A stretch of DNA of 16,206 nt from Bacillota bacterium (GTDB taxonomy: Bacteria; Bacillota; Clostridia; Lachnospirales; Lachnospiraceae), in assembly GCA_023398855.1 (NCBI GenBank), contig JAEWRS010000361.1:1-16206 (forward strand). The letters run 5' to 3'. Positions 1 through 6,209 of this stretch are shown here, in pieces. Within the stretch, counting starts at the first letter, position 1. Each line of letters opens with the position of its first letter. The notes under the pieces were generated by a model. The model had not been told where the DNA came from and searched no databases. It saw nothing but the letters and a program-made list of their open reading frames with translations. Made by a program: the position numbers and the translations under genes.

Positions 1-88
1 TGGGTATGATAACACCAGTTATTTTCACCGTATATTCCGGAGCTATTTCAAAATGTCACCAAAGGAGTACAGGAATTCGGTTTCTTAG
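1..88 (+). CDS. C-terminal fragment of an AraC-family transcriptional regulator (5' end outside window)
   Basis: Only the last 28 codons are present, read in frame from base 2 and ending at TAG 86-88. The peptide reads GYDNTSYFHRIFRSYFKMSP and continues KEYRNSVS. This is the second helix-turn-helix and closing signature of AraC/XylS regulators, which usually end in a YF-x-R-x-F-x-x-x-x-x-x-SP-x-x-YR pattern. The domain binds DNA; the missing N-terminal part would bind the effector. It differs in sequence from the AraC-type protein encoded at 2167-3111, so it is a separate regulator rather than a duplicated end. Its target genes lie outside the window. A terminator follows 55 bases downstream. 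The family call is secure; the effector cannot be inferred. Confidence 0.88.
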   Translation, partial: GYDNTSYFHRIFRSYFKMSPKEYRNSVS

Positions 89-142
89 AAAAAAGCCGTA
101 AACAAAAAAGAAGCATACACCTAAATAAGTATTGTTTTTTAT

Positions 143-177
143 AAAGCGTAAGGCCTGGCGGGGCATTACGCTTTTTC
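143..177 (+). terminator. Rho-independent terminator after the upstream AraC gene
   Basis: A 9-bp stem (AAAGCGTAA 143-151 with TTACGCTTT 166-174) is extended by GCC 153-155 pairing with GGC 162-164, and runs into a short T run at 172-176. The T run lies on the plus-strand side only, so it ends the gene finishing at 88. The minus-strand hydrolase gene that stops at 194 sees no T run after this hairpin, and its own terminator is not obvious. Confidence 0.8.
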
Positions 178-193
178 CCTGTTTACAACCGTG

Positions 194-2086
194 TTATTGT
201 GTGGCTTTAATTTCAAAAGTCCCATGAACCAGATCGATTTCAACTACAGTACCGTCAGCAAATGCAGTGCGCTGCCGGAAAGGGTCATCTTCTATGAATT
301 CATGAACAATCATTTCGCACATGGCCACTTTTTCGTGGAGAGAAGAAACAATCCGGCAGCGGGCAGCCATTTCTTCCTCTGAAAGGGTCTCATATCCGCC
401 AAAAGAGCCGTCAATATTTTCGTAAGCACCTTCCCGGATAAAGTAAGGTGCTCCTCCGTTTAAAACAGCATAGAGCATGAAATCCTCTTGCTCGTATTTT
501 TCCATCATCCAGGGGATGATTAAGCAGTCATGATACACCAGGTTAAAGAGAGGTACGGGGATCCCCTGGCGGGCAGATCCTGGCTCATGCATCATAAAGG
601 AGTAGGGAGCATAGTGGCAGAATACAAGGCTTTTTACGCACCAGTCCGTCACTTCCTCAGAGCTTGGAAGGATCCCCTGGGAAAGTAAGTATTCAAAGCA
701 CAGGTTCCGGTAGTCCAGACATTCCTTTCTGTTGATCCGGTGCCACGGATGGTCACATTCATCAGGCTCGTTGCAGGTAAATACATCTAAGTAGGCACAA
801 TCCAGTTCTACTCCGTTTTTTCTGATCTCAGTAAAATTCCTCTTCACGTAGTATGGTGCCTGGGTTGCGCACAGGTAGGTCTGTGGGCCGCCTGCCCAAT
901 TGGCATGTTCCGAAAGGGTTTTGTCTGGCTTTTGTGCGGCAAAATTCTCATCAAAGGTTTTTGCCCTGCGGTAATAATCCCGGTACTGATCATGGATCCC
1001 GAAGCTGTACCCACATTCATGCATGGTATCTGCAAGTATTTTCAGCTGCCTCCAGCCGCCGGCCTCTTCACATGCCGGGAGATAATCTGGATGCTGGTTG
1101 TCATAGCCTGGTTCCGCCCAGCCATCTAAGTGGAGATACAGCTTTTTAAGCCCTAAGTCCCTATGGAAATGATTGATCTCCTCAGTTCTTTTTTCAAAGC
1201 TGTATACATGGTTGTTTTTGTCCGGATTTTCCGGATCAAAGAACCGGGAATCAGGCATGACCTGGGTTTTGATTCCCTTATGGATGAAGGAAGCTCCCAC
1301 CAGCTTGTGGACAGGAGCCTTGGCCGCTTTCTCCTTTAAGGAACAAAAGGTACCCTGCTCCTTTACATAGGTTCTGTAATGCTTGCAGATGTCATTGTAA
1401 TCGCAGTCAGATAAAAAGGAGTACCGCATGGTCCTGCGCCCATTCATTTTGCCAAGGCTTGGCAGCCATTTGATGCCGGTGTGGGTGTATGGCCCCATTG
1501 CCGGATGCTCCGCATAATAGGCGGCATCCCAGGGCTGCTCACAGATGGCTATGTAGCCTTCCCTGTCTTTTACCTGGCCAAACCAGGGCATATAAGACCC
1601 TGCTGTGCACATCATACCGTCAAAGGGAAGCTTATCAAGTGCTGTTTCCCAGGTGTTTGGAATGAGCAGACCCTGCTGGAGATTTAAAAGCGTATACCAG
1701 CGGTCACTCTCCTTTTCAAATTCCATGTATCCGGGCCAGTATATTTCTGAGACTGGGATGCTGCTTTGTGCAAGAGGAATCCATTCAAAATGGATGTCCT
1801 CTGTAGCATATTCCATCCATACAATGGTTTCAAAGGCCAGGCCAAGATCCGTGCCCTCTAGCTGAAAGCCATGGTAATGGCTGATGATTCCTTCCCCTAC
1901 CCCTGTTTTCCATTGTCCGTGGATAATGGAAGCAGCATCGTGAAAATAGACGGCCTGCCCGCCGATCATAAGACGGGGCCTGTATTTCTTATCCCATTTC
2001 CAAAGTGCATTCCCATGCTTTATGGCAAACAGGAGGGAGCTTTCTTCAAAGCTCAAGGCTGTTTGATTCACTATAATATCTTGCAT
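194..2086 (-). CDS. Glycoside-hydrolase-like protein, beta-rich N-terminus plus probable TIM barrel (DUF5696/GH101-like, tentative)
   Basis: This is a 630-residue protein without signal peptide or membrane segment, so it is probably cytoplasmic. Residues 1-230 look beta-rich, rich in aromatic residues and Gly. Residues 260-550 read like a TIM-barrel hydrolase: LYLHLDGW (317-323), FGIHDQYRDYY (362-372), AYLDVF (431-436) and SSEEVTDW (475-482). By analogy with retaining barrel hydrolases, D434 and E477/E478 are candidate nucleophile and acid/base; this is inference. A short beta segment closes the protein. The overall impression is of unclassified hydrolases distantly like GH101 or DUF5696 proteins; I do not recognise a specific enzyme. 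The start is set by GGAGG (complement of 2094-2098), 7 bases before the ATG. It lies downstream of the AraC gene and has its own AraC-type promoter between 2116 and 2177. A role in processing the sugar imported by the divergent ABC system is likely but unproven. Confidence 0.72.
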   Translation of the reverse strand: MQDIIVNQTALSFEESSLLFAIKHGNALWKWDKKYRPRLMIGGQAVYFHDAASIIHGQWKTGVGEGIISHYHGFQLEGTDLGLAFETIVWMEYATEDIHFEWIPLAQSSIPVSEIYWPGYMEFEKESDRWYTLLNLQQGLLIPNTWETALDKLPFDGMMCTAGSYMPWFGQVKDREGYIAICEQPWDAAYYAEHPAMGPYTHTGIKWLPSLGKMNGRRTMRYSFLSDCDYNDICKHYRTYVKEQGTFCSLKEKAAKAPVHKLVGASFIHKGIKTQVMPDSRFFDPENPDKNNHVYSFEKRTEEINHFHRDLGLKKLYLHLDGWAEPGYDNQHPDYLPACEEAGGWRQLKILADTMHECGYSFGIHDQYRDYYRRAKTFDENFAAQKPDKTLSEHANWAGGPQTYLCATQAPYYVKRNFTEIRKNGVELDCAYLDVFTCNEPDECDHPWHRINRKECLDYRNLCFEYLLSQGILPSSEEVTDWCVKSLVFCHYAPYSFMMHEPGSARQGIPVPLFNLVYHDCLIIPWMMEKYEQEDFMLYAVLNGGAPYFIREGAYENIDGSFGGYETLSEEEMAARCRIVSSLHEKVAMCEMIVHEFIEDDPFRQRTAFADGTVVEIDLVHGTFEIKATQ

Positions 2087-2115
2087 TGTCCATCCTCCAT
2101 TGAATTGATGGTTCT

Positions 2116-2177
2116 AATATAGCACTTTTTCAATAAAAAACCTTATGGAATCATCACGGAAGCTTGTCAAATTATCC
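2116..2177 (-). promoter_or_regulatory. P3: probable AraC-activated promoter of the hydrolase gene
   Basis: Read on the minus strand: GGATAAT (2177-2171), then TGATGAT starting exactly 21 bases later (2156-2150), then a -10 box TATATT starting exactly 35 bases after that (2121-2116). No good -35 is present, as expected for an activator-dependent promoter. The same 21/35 geometry occurs twice in front of the divergent operon, and GGATAATTTGACAA is identical to bases 3167-3180. The upstream half-site lies inside the 3' end of the AraC gene. Predicted transcription start is near 2109, about 22 bases before the ATG. Confidence 0.6.
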
Positions 2178-3111
2178 TGTCATCAACCAGCCTTTTCTTA
2201 CTGGCATTTGTGACCTCATTGGAATACTTTTTAACGGAATTAATATATTCCAGAGGAGACATTCCTGTTGTTTTTTTAAACTGTTTGGAAAAGTACTGAA
2301 GGGAACTGTAGGATAAGAAATAGGCGATTTCCGTGAAGTTCATGTTTCCATCCCTCATGATCTCCTTGGAACGTTCGATCTTCATCAGATTAAAATAGTC
2401 AATGGCCCCGCAGCTTTTTTCTTTGTGAAACAGGGAATGAAGGGTGGAACGGCTGATAGAAAATTCCCCGCAAATGGCTTTTATAGAAAGGTGCTCGCAG
2501 ATGTGAAACTCCATAAATTGAATGATCTGTTCCAGCTGGGTGGAATTGGCAGAGAGAACCATCTGTTCTGTAAGAACTGTGTGGCTGGGGGCTCCTTCTT
2601 CTTCAAAATGATTTCGTTTTACCTGGATCAGAAAAATCTGAAGATATAAAAGGATGAGCTGTGGGGCTCCAAAAGGAGGGGAAGGGGCAAGCTCTACCTT
2701 TTCCACGGAAGGAATGTGAAGGGGAGTAGAAAAAGCCTGTTTTGCTTCTGCAATAATTCTGGAGATCAGGAGACGTTCCTCCTGATTTAAAGAACAGGAT
2801 TTTTCATCAAAAAACTTCATGCTTACGCTGGGGCAGCGGAAGGAAATTGCCACCAGATTGGGAGCCTTGTTTCCAGAAGCACTTAATGCGTGAAATTCAT
2901 TTGGTTTATGGAAAATCACATCGCCTGCCTTTAATTGGTGAAAGGAATGGTCTGCCTGTACGATGATTTCTCCTTTGTCCACATAAAGAAATTCCCAGAA
3001 GTTGTGAGCTTCCCCTGAAAATACAAAATCCTTCATATATTCAAAATAATGGACAGTTATAATTTCCCGGATATCAAATTCAATGTTTAACGGTGTGCTG
3101 CAATATGCCAT
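2167..3111 (-). CDS. AraC-family transcriptional regulator with N-terminal cupin sensor domain
   Basis: This is a 314-residue two-domain regulator. Residues 15-95 form an AraC-binding cupin fold (HNFWEFLYVDKGE at 36-48; GDVIFHKPNEFHAL at 63-76), a typical pocket for a sugar. Residues 110-190 form the linker and dimerisation region. Residues 205-300 carry two helix-turn-helix motifs: SIKAICGEFSISRSTLHSLF (209-228), then the signature NFTEIAYFLSYSSLQYFSKQ (258-277) followed by FKKTTGMSPLEYI. The start is supported by AAAGGAGGTA just upstream of the ATG. It sits between the hydrolase gene and the divergent transporter operon, and repeated GGAYAAT half-sites flank both. It is therefore the best candidate activator of both, and perhaps of itself, since the operator at 3167-3194 lies 56-83 bases upstream of its start. 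The effector is unknown, presumably the imported sugar or a breakdown product. Confidence 0.93.
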   Translation of the reverse strand: MAYCSTPLNIEFDIREIITVHYFEYMKDFVFSGEAHNFWEFLYVDKGEIIVQADHSFHQLKAGDVIFHKPNEFHALSASGNKAPNLVAISFRCPSVSMKFFDEKSCSLNQEERLLISRIIAEAKQAFSTPLHIPSVEKVELAPSPPFGAPQLILLYLQIFLIQVKRNHFEEEGAPSHTVLTEQMVLSANSTQLEQIIQFMEFHICEHLSIKAICGEFSISRSTLHSLFHKEKSCGAIDYFNLMKIERSKEIMRDGNMNFTEIAYFLSYSSLQYFSKQFKKTTGMSPLEYINSVKKYSNEVTNASKKRLVDDRII

Positions 3112-3146
3112 TTGATATACCTCCTTTGGCTTTATGGTAACATGAA

Positions 3147-3152
3147 ATCATA
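3147..3152 (-). promoter_or_regulatory. Possible -10 box of the AraC gene
   Basis: On the minus strand this reads TATGAT, about 36 bases before the AraC start codon. The expected -35 position (about 3170-3175) falls within the GGATAATTTGACAA operator half-site and has no consensus match. This would fit autoregulation by the AraC protein, but the site is weak and could be chance. Confidence 0.3.
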
Positions 3153-3166
3153 CGCAAGGCAAGATT

Positions 3167-3228
3167 GGATAATTTGACAATAAGACAGGACAATCAAGCA
3201 TTTCAAATCCTGTAAAAAATAGTATAAT
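3167..3228 (+). promoter_or_regulatory. P1: AraC-type tandem operator and promoter, distal to the transporter operon
   Basis: GGATAAT (3167-3173) and GGACAAT (3188-3194) are direct repeats exactly 21 bases apart, two helical turns, as in the araI1-I2 arrangement known for AraC. A perfect -10 TATAAT (3223-3228) starts 35 bases after the second repeat, placing the repeats at about -68 to -41 of a start near 3235. There is no convincing -35 hexamer. A terminator hairpin begins only about 16 bases after the predicted start. Confidence 0.6.
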
Positions 3229-3250
3229 AGGAAAAAAGAATAATTCAGCC

Positions 3251-3298
3251 AATGGAGGTATTCATAGATTCATATGGATGCCTCTATTTGCTTTTTTT
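3251..3298 (+). terminator. Intrinsic terminator or attenuator just downstream of P1
   Basis: Bases 3251-3265 pair with 3274-3288 (15 bp, three of them G-U) around an 8-base loop, with the core GAGGTATTCAT (3255-3265) against ATGGATGCCTC (3274-3284). T7 follows at 3292-3298. It lies between promoter P1 and promoter P2 of the transporter operon with no gene in front of it, so it either ends a short RNA of about 60 nt or attenuates P1 transcription. Confidence 0.65.
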
Positions 3299-3370
3299 AC
3301 TTTTTCCGTTGAAATCACTGTAATATGGGAATGCTTATCGGATATGATTGTGCATTATCACTGAAAATAT

Positions 3371-3432
3371 GATGAATTTGGTAATGAGTCTGGACAATAG
3401 TATAAGCATATCATCCCAGTTCATTATATAAT
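3371..3432 (+). promoter_or_regulatory. P2: AraC-type promoter of the oxidoreductase and transporter operon
   Basis: GATGAAT (3371-3377) is a degenerate upstream half-site that continues as ATTTGGTAAT, comparable with ATTTGACAAT at P1. Exactly 21 bases after its start comes GGACAAT (3392-3398), identical to the proximal half-site of P1, and exactly 35 bases later the -10 TATAAT (3427-3432). No consensus -35 is present. The predicted start near 3439 gives a leader of about 88 nt before the ATG at 3527. Confidence 0.6.
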
Positions 3433-3440
3433 GATAAAAA

Positions 3441-3504
3441 AGGAACCATGATATCAGCACAACAAAGAGGAAGACTGAATGACAGTTCGAAACTGCTGGT
3501 TCCT
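3441..3504 (+). other. Leader stem at the predicted 5' end of the transporter operon mRNA
   Basis: AGGAACCA (3441-3448), within two or three bases of the predicted transcription start, is the exact complement of TGGTTCCT (3497-3504), which lies just before the ribosome binding site AAGAGAGGAA (3511-3520). A small inner hairpin, CAGTT 3483-3487 with AACTG 3491-3495, fits inside. Such 5'-end stems can protect an mRNA or bring the ribosome site close to the 5' end. The role is inferred. Confidence 0.4.
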
Positions 3505-3526
3505 GATTTTAAGAGAGGAAGATTAT

Positions 3527-4807
3527 ATGAGAAGGATTACAGTTGCCCTTGCGGGCCTGGGAAGCAGAGGCAAAGATACTTATGCACCGGTTGCCAAGCT
3601 GCTTCCAGAAAAGATGGAGATTACTGCCATTGCGGACATTGATAAGGCTAAGGTGGAAGAGGTTGCCAACGAGTATGGAGTGCCATTGGAACGGTGTTTT
3701 TCCAGTGCAGAGGAGATGCTTGAACAGGAAAAGCTGGCGGATGTGATGTTTATTGCCACACAGGACAGACAGCATGTGGGACAGGCCCTTCCTGCCCTTG
3801 AAAAGGGGTATGATCTTTTACTGGAAAAACCTGTTTCTCCGGATTTAGACGAATGCAGAGCACTTTTAAGCTCAGCCACTGAAAAGGGAAGAAAGGTGGT
3901 TGTCTGTCATGTGCTGCGTTATACGCCCTTTTACACAAAGGTAAAGGAGCTGATTGATTCCGGGGTGATCGGCGATGTGGTCACTGTTATGGGAATCGAA
4001 AATGTAGGCTACTGGCATCAGGCACACAGTTTTGTCAGAGGAAACTGGAGAAATTCAGACATTACCAGTCCCATGATCCTTCAAAAGTGCTGCCATGATA
4101 TGGACCTTTTATTGTGGCTGACAGGAAAGACCTGCGATTCCGTGACCTCCTTTGGAAGCACCTATTTATTCAAAGAGGAGAAAGCACCGGAGGGCGCTGC
4201 AAAACGATGTCTGGACGGCTGCAGAGCCAAAGAAGACTGTCCCTTTGATGCAGAAAAAATCTACATAACCAATCAAAAGACCGGAATAGCCCATGGCAAA
4301 TCAGGCTGGCCCTGCAACGTGCTAACCCTCCATCCTACGGAAGAATCGGTTATGGAAGCCCTGAAGACCGGCCCATACGGAAGGTGCGTATACCACTGCG
4401 ATAACAATGTGGTGGATCATCAGGTTGTGAATTTAAATATGACAGACGGCTCTACCATCAGCTTTACCATGACAGGCTGCACAGAGGAAAATTCCAGGTA
4501 CGCCAAATTCATGGGAACAAAGGGAGAGATTGTGGCCAGCCTTCATTCCAATCTTATCATGGTAAGACCTTTTGGAAAGGAAGAGGAAACCATAGACGTT
4601 TCCAAATTATCCCATGACTTTTCCGGTCACGCAGGCGGCGACAACCGGATGGTAGAGCAGCTTCTTGATATGGTCAGGGAAGGAACAGAACCAAGTCATT
4701 CCATGACAACATTGGAAAAGTCTCTGGAAAGCCACTATATTGCCCTGGCAGCAGAACAGTCCAGGATTTCCGGAGGAACGCTGATACATCTAAAGGATAT
4801 TCGTTAA
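3527..4807 (+). CDS. Gfo/Idh/MocA-family NAD(P)-dependent oxidoreductase with cysteine cluster
   Basis: A 426-residue probable sugar or sugar-acid dehydrogenase. The N-terminal Rossmann fold opens with ITVALAGLGSRG (4-15); an acidic residue in ADID (36-39) ends the second strand, and EKP (100-102) is the family's nicotinamide-site motif. The C-terminal domain has KCCHDMDLLLWL (187-198), matching the H-D-x-D catalytic motif with H190. An insert carries C228-x3-C232-x5-C238 and C287-x3-C291 (CLDGCRAKEDC; GRCVYHC), a pattern suggesting a bound metal. GPYGRCVYHCDNNVVDHQVV is a subfamily motif I recall from other Firmicutes oxidoreductases. I chose the ATG at 3527 because it has AAGAGAGGAA just upstream and starts at the fold; the open frame extends to an ATG at 3479 that adds 16 unrelated residues. 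It is the first gene of the transporter operon, so it probably acts on the imported sugar or on a linkage within it. Substrate unknown. Confidence 0.88.
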   Translation: MRRITVALAGLGSRGKDTYAPVAKLLPEKMEITAIADIDKAKVEEVANEYGVPLERCFSSAEEMLEQEKLADVMFIATQDRQHVGQALPALEKGYDLLLEKPVSPDLDECRALLSSATEKGRKVVVCHVLRYTPFYTKVKELIDSGVIGDVVTVMGIENVGYWHQAHSFVRGNWRNSDITSPMILQKCCHDMDLLLWLTGKTCDSVTSFGSTYLFKEEKAPEGAAKRCLDGCRAKEDCPFDAEKIYITNQKTGIAHGKSGWPCNVLTLHPTEESVMEALKTGPYGRCVYHCDNNVVDHQVVNLNMTDGSTISFTMTGCTEENSRYAKFMGTKGEIVASLHSNLIMVRPFGKEEETIDVSKLSHDFSGHAGGDNRMVEQLLDMVREGTEPSHSMTTLEKSLESHYIALAAEQSRISGGTLIHLKDIR

Positions 4808-4827
4808 AGGAGTATATAGGAGAAAAG

Positions 4828-4867
4828 AATCTATCAGCTCTGAATTTACGAGATAAATGGATAGATT
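4828..4867 (+). other. Intercistronic stem-loop before the solute-binding protein gene
   Basis: AATCTATC (4828-4835) pairs perfectly with GATAGATT (4860-4867) across a 24-base loop, in the 97-base gap between the oxidoreductase and the binding-protein gene. There is no T run, so it is not a terminator. Such hairpins often stabilise the downstream mRNA and raise binding-protein output relative to other operon genes; that role is inferred. Confidence 0.35.
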
Positions 4868-4904
4868 TGTATAGAGTATATCAATAAAAAGGAGAGAGAA
4901 GATT

Positions 4905-6200
4905 ATGAAGAGAATGAGAGGAACCAAGGTTCTGGCAATGGGAATGGCCCTTGCCATGGCGGCAATGAGTCTTACCGCATGCAATGGAGGAGGCGGAGCT
5001 TCCAAGGGAGGTACGACGGCCTTAAGCTTTGGAATATGGGATGAAAAGCAGCGCCCGGTCATGGAAGCCATGGCCCAGGCCTATGAGAAAACCCATGAAA
5101 ATGTAAAGATTGAGATCCAGCTTACCCCTTATAAGGGAGCCGAATACTGGACCAAGCTGGAGGCGGCTGCCACAGGAGGAACGGCTCCGGATGTATTCTG
5201 GATCAATGTACTTCATGCAGAGGATTATTATGACGGAGGAATCCTTCTGGACTTAAATGAATATTTACAAAAGTCAGACCTGGATATTGGAAAGAACTTC
5301 CCGGAAGCCCTTGTAAAAGCCTATAATTTTGATGACAAGCAGATCGCTGTGCCAAAGGATTTTGATACCAATGCCCTGTGGTATAACAAAGATATGTTTG
5401 ATAAGGCAGGAGTGGCGTATCCTACTGATGACTGGACCTTTGATGATCTTGTAAAGGCGTGCGCGGATCTAAAGGCAGCTGGTCTTGACTCCGGTGCTTA
5501 TCCTTTTGCATGCCCCATTGATTTCCAGACCTGGTACTATCCCACCGTATATGCTAACGGCGGCTGGATCTTAAATGCAGACAAGACAGAGACTGGTTAT
5601 GCTGACCCCAAGACCCAGGAGGGAATCCAGTGCTGGATTGACTTAATTCAAAAGGGCTATTCCCCATCAGTAGCAGCTCTGTCAGAAACAAGTGCGGATG
5701 CCATGTTTGAGGGCGGCCAGATCGCTATGGTTTTAGCTGGTTCCTACATGACCCCTGAGTATACCTCAAATGATGCCATCAACACCAAGATTGATCTGGT
5801 AGAATTCCCGTCTTTTAACGGAGCTGAGCCTAACATCATTAACGGTCTTGGCTATGCAGTGTATTCAGGAAGTAAAAATAAGGACATTGCCGCAGATTTT
5901 GCATTATGGCTTGGCAGCGAGGAAGCTATGAAAATCCAGGGAGAAAGCGGAGTTGTTATTTCCGCGCGGAATGACGCACAGAAATATTTTGCCCAGTCCA
6001 ACAAAGCTCTGAACCTGGCGGCATACACCAACCATTCCGGTGAAGCCAATCCGCTGCCTGTGTGCAAATCCGTGGCAGAGCTCTATGATGTGGAAGCAGA
6101 GTCCTTAAAGGCTGCTTATTCCGGCGAAAAGCCATTGGCAGATGTATGCAGCCAGCTTAAGACTGATGCAGATGCGATTCTGGCAAAAAATAAGAAGTAG
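4905..6200 (+). CDS. ABC sugar transporter, lipoprotein substrate-binding protein (family 1)
   Basis: A 431-residue extracellular binding protein anchored as a lipoprotein. The signal has a basic start (MKRMRGTK), a hydrophobic core and a lipobox LTAC with the lipidated cysteine at residue 26, followed by a Gly/Ser linker. The mature part follows the carbohydrate-binding SBP_bac_1 pattern: LSFGIWDEKQRPVMEAMAQ near residue 40, the TGGTAPDVFWIN strand-loop near residues 88-100, DLNEYLQ, and the hinge and second-lobe regions rich in Trp and Tyr (TWYYPTVYANGGW) that stack on sugar rings. Length is normal for the family. The start has AAAGGAGAGAG upstream. It is the first of the three transporter genes and should set the specificity of uptake. 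Context (oxidoreductase and hydrolase-like protein) suggests an oligosaccharide or unusual sugar; the exact ligand cannot be read from sequence. Confidence 0.95.
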   Translation: MKRMRGTKVLAMGMALAMAAMSLTACNGGGGASKGGTTALSFGIWDEKQRPVMEAMAQAYEKTHENVKIEIQLTPYKGAEYWTKLEAAATGGTAPDVFWINVLHAEDYYDGGILLDLNEYLQKSDLDIGKNFPEALVKAYNFDDKQIAVPKDFDTNALWYNKDMFDKAGVAYPTDDWTFDDLVKACADLKAAGLDSGAYPFACPIDFQTWYYPTVYANGGWILNADKTETGYADPKTQEGIQCWIDLIQKGYSPSVAALSETSADAMFEGGQIAMVLAGSYMTPEYTSNDAINTKIDLVEFPSFNGAEPNIINGLGYAVYSGSKNKDIAADFALWLGSEEAMKIQGESGVVISARNDAQKYFAQSNKALNLAAYTNHSGEANPLPVCKSVAELYDVEAESLKAAYSGEKPLADVCSQLKTDADAILAKNKK

Positions 6201-6209
6201 GTGTATGGA

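Noticed and set aside
3174..3179. TTGACA as a plus-strand -35 box
   Set aside because: No -10 box at 16-19 bases; the hexamer is better explained as part of the AraC-type operator copy, since the same bases recur at P3.
3252..3323. 23-codon frame beginning ATGGAGGTATTC inside the P1 leader
   Set aside because: No ribosome binding site, and it coincides with the terminator stem; base pairing explains the sequence better.
3448..3642. 64-codon plus-strand frame overlapping the start of the oxidoreductase gene
   Set aside because: It overlaps the Rossmann-fold coding frame and has no ribosome site; the amino-acid sequence is Cys/Arg-rich noise.
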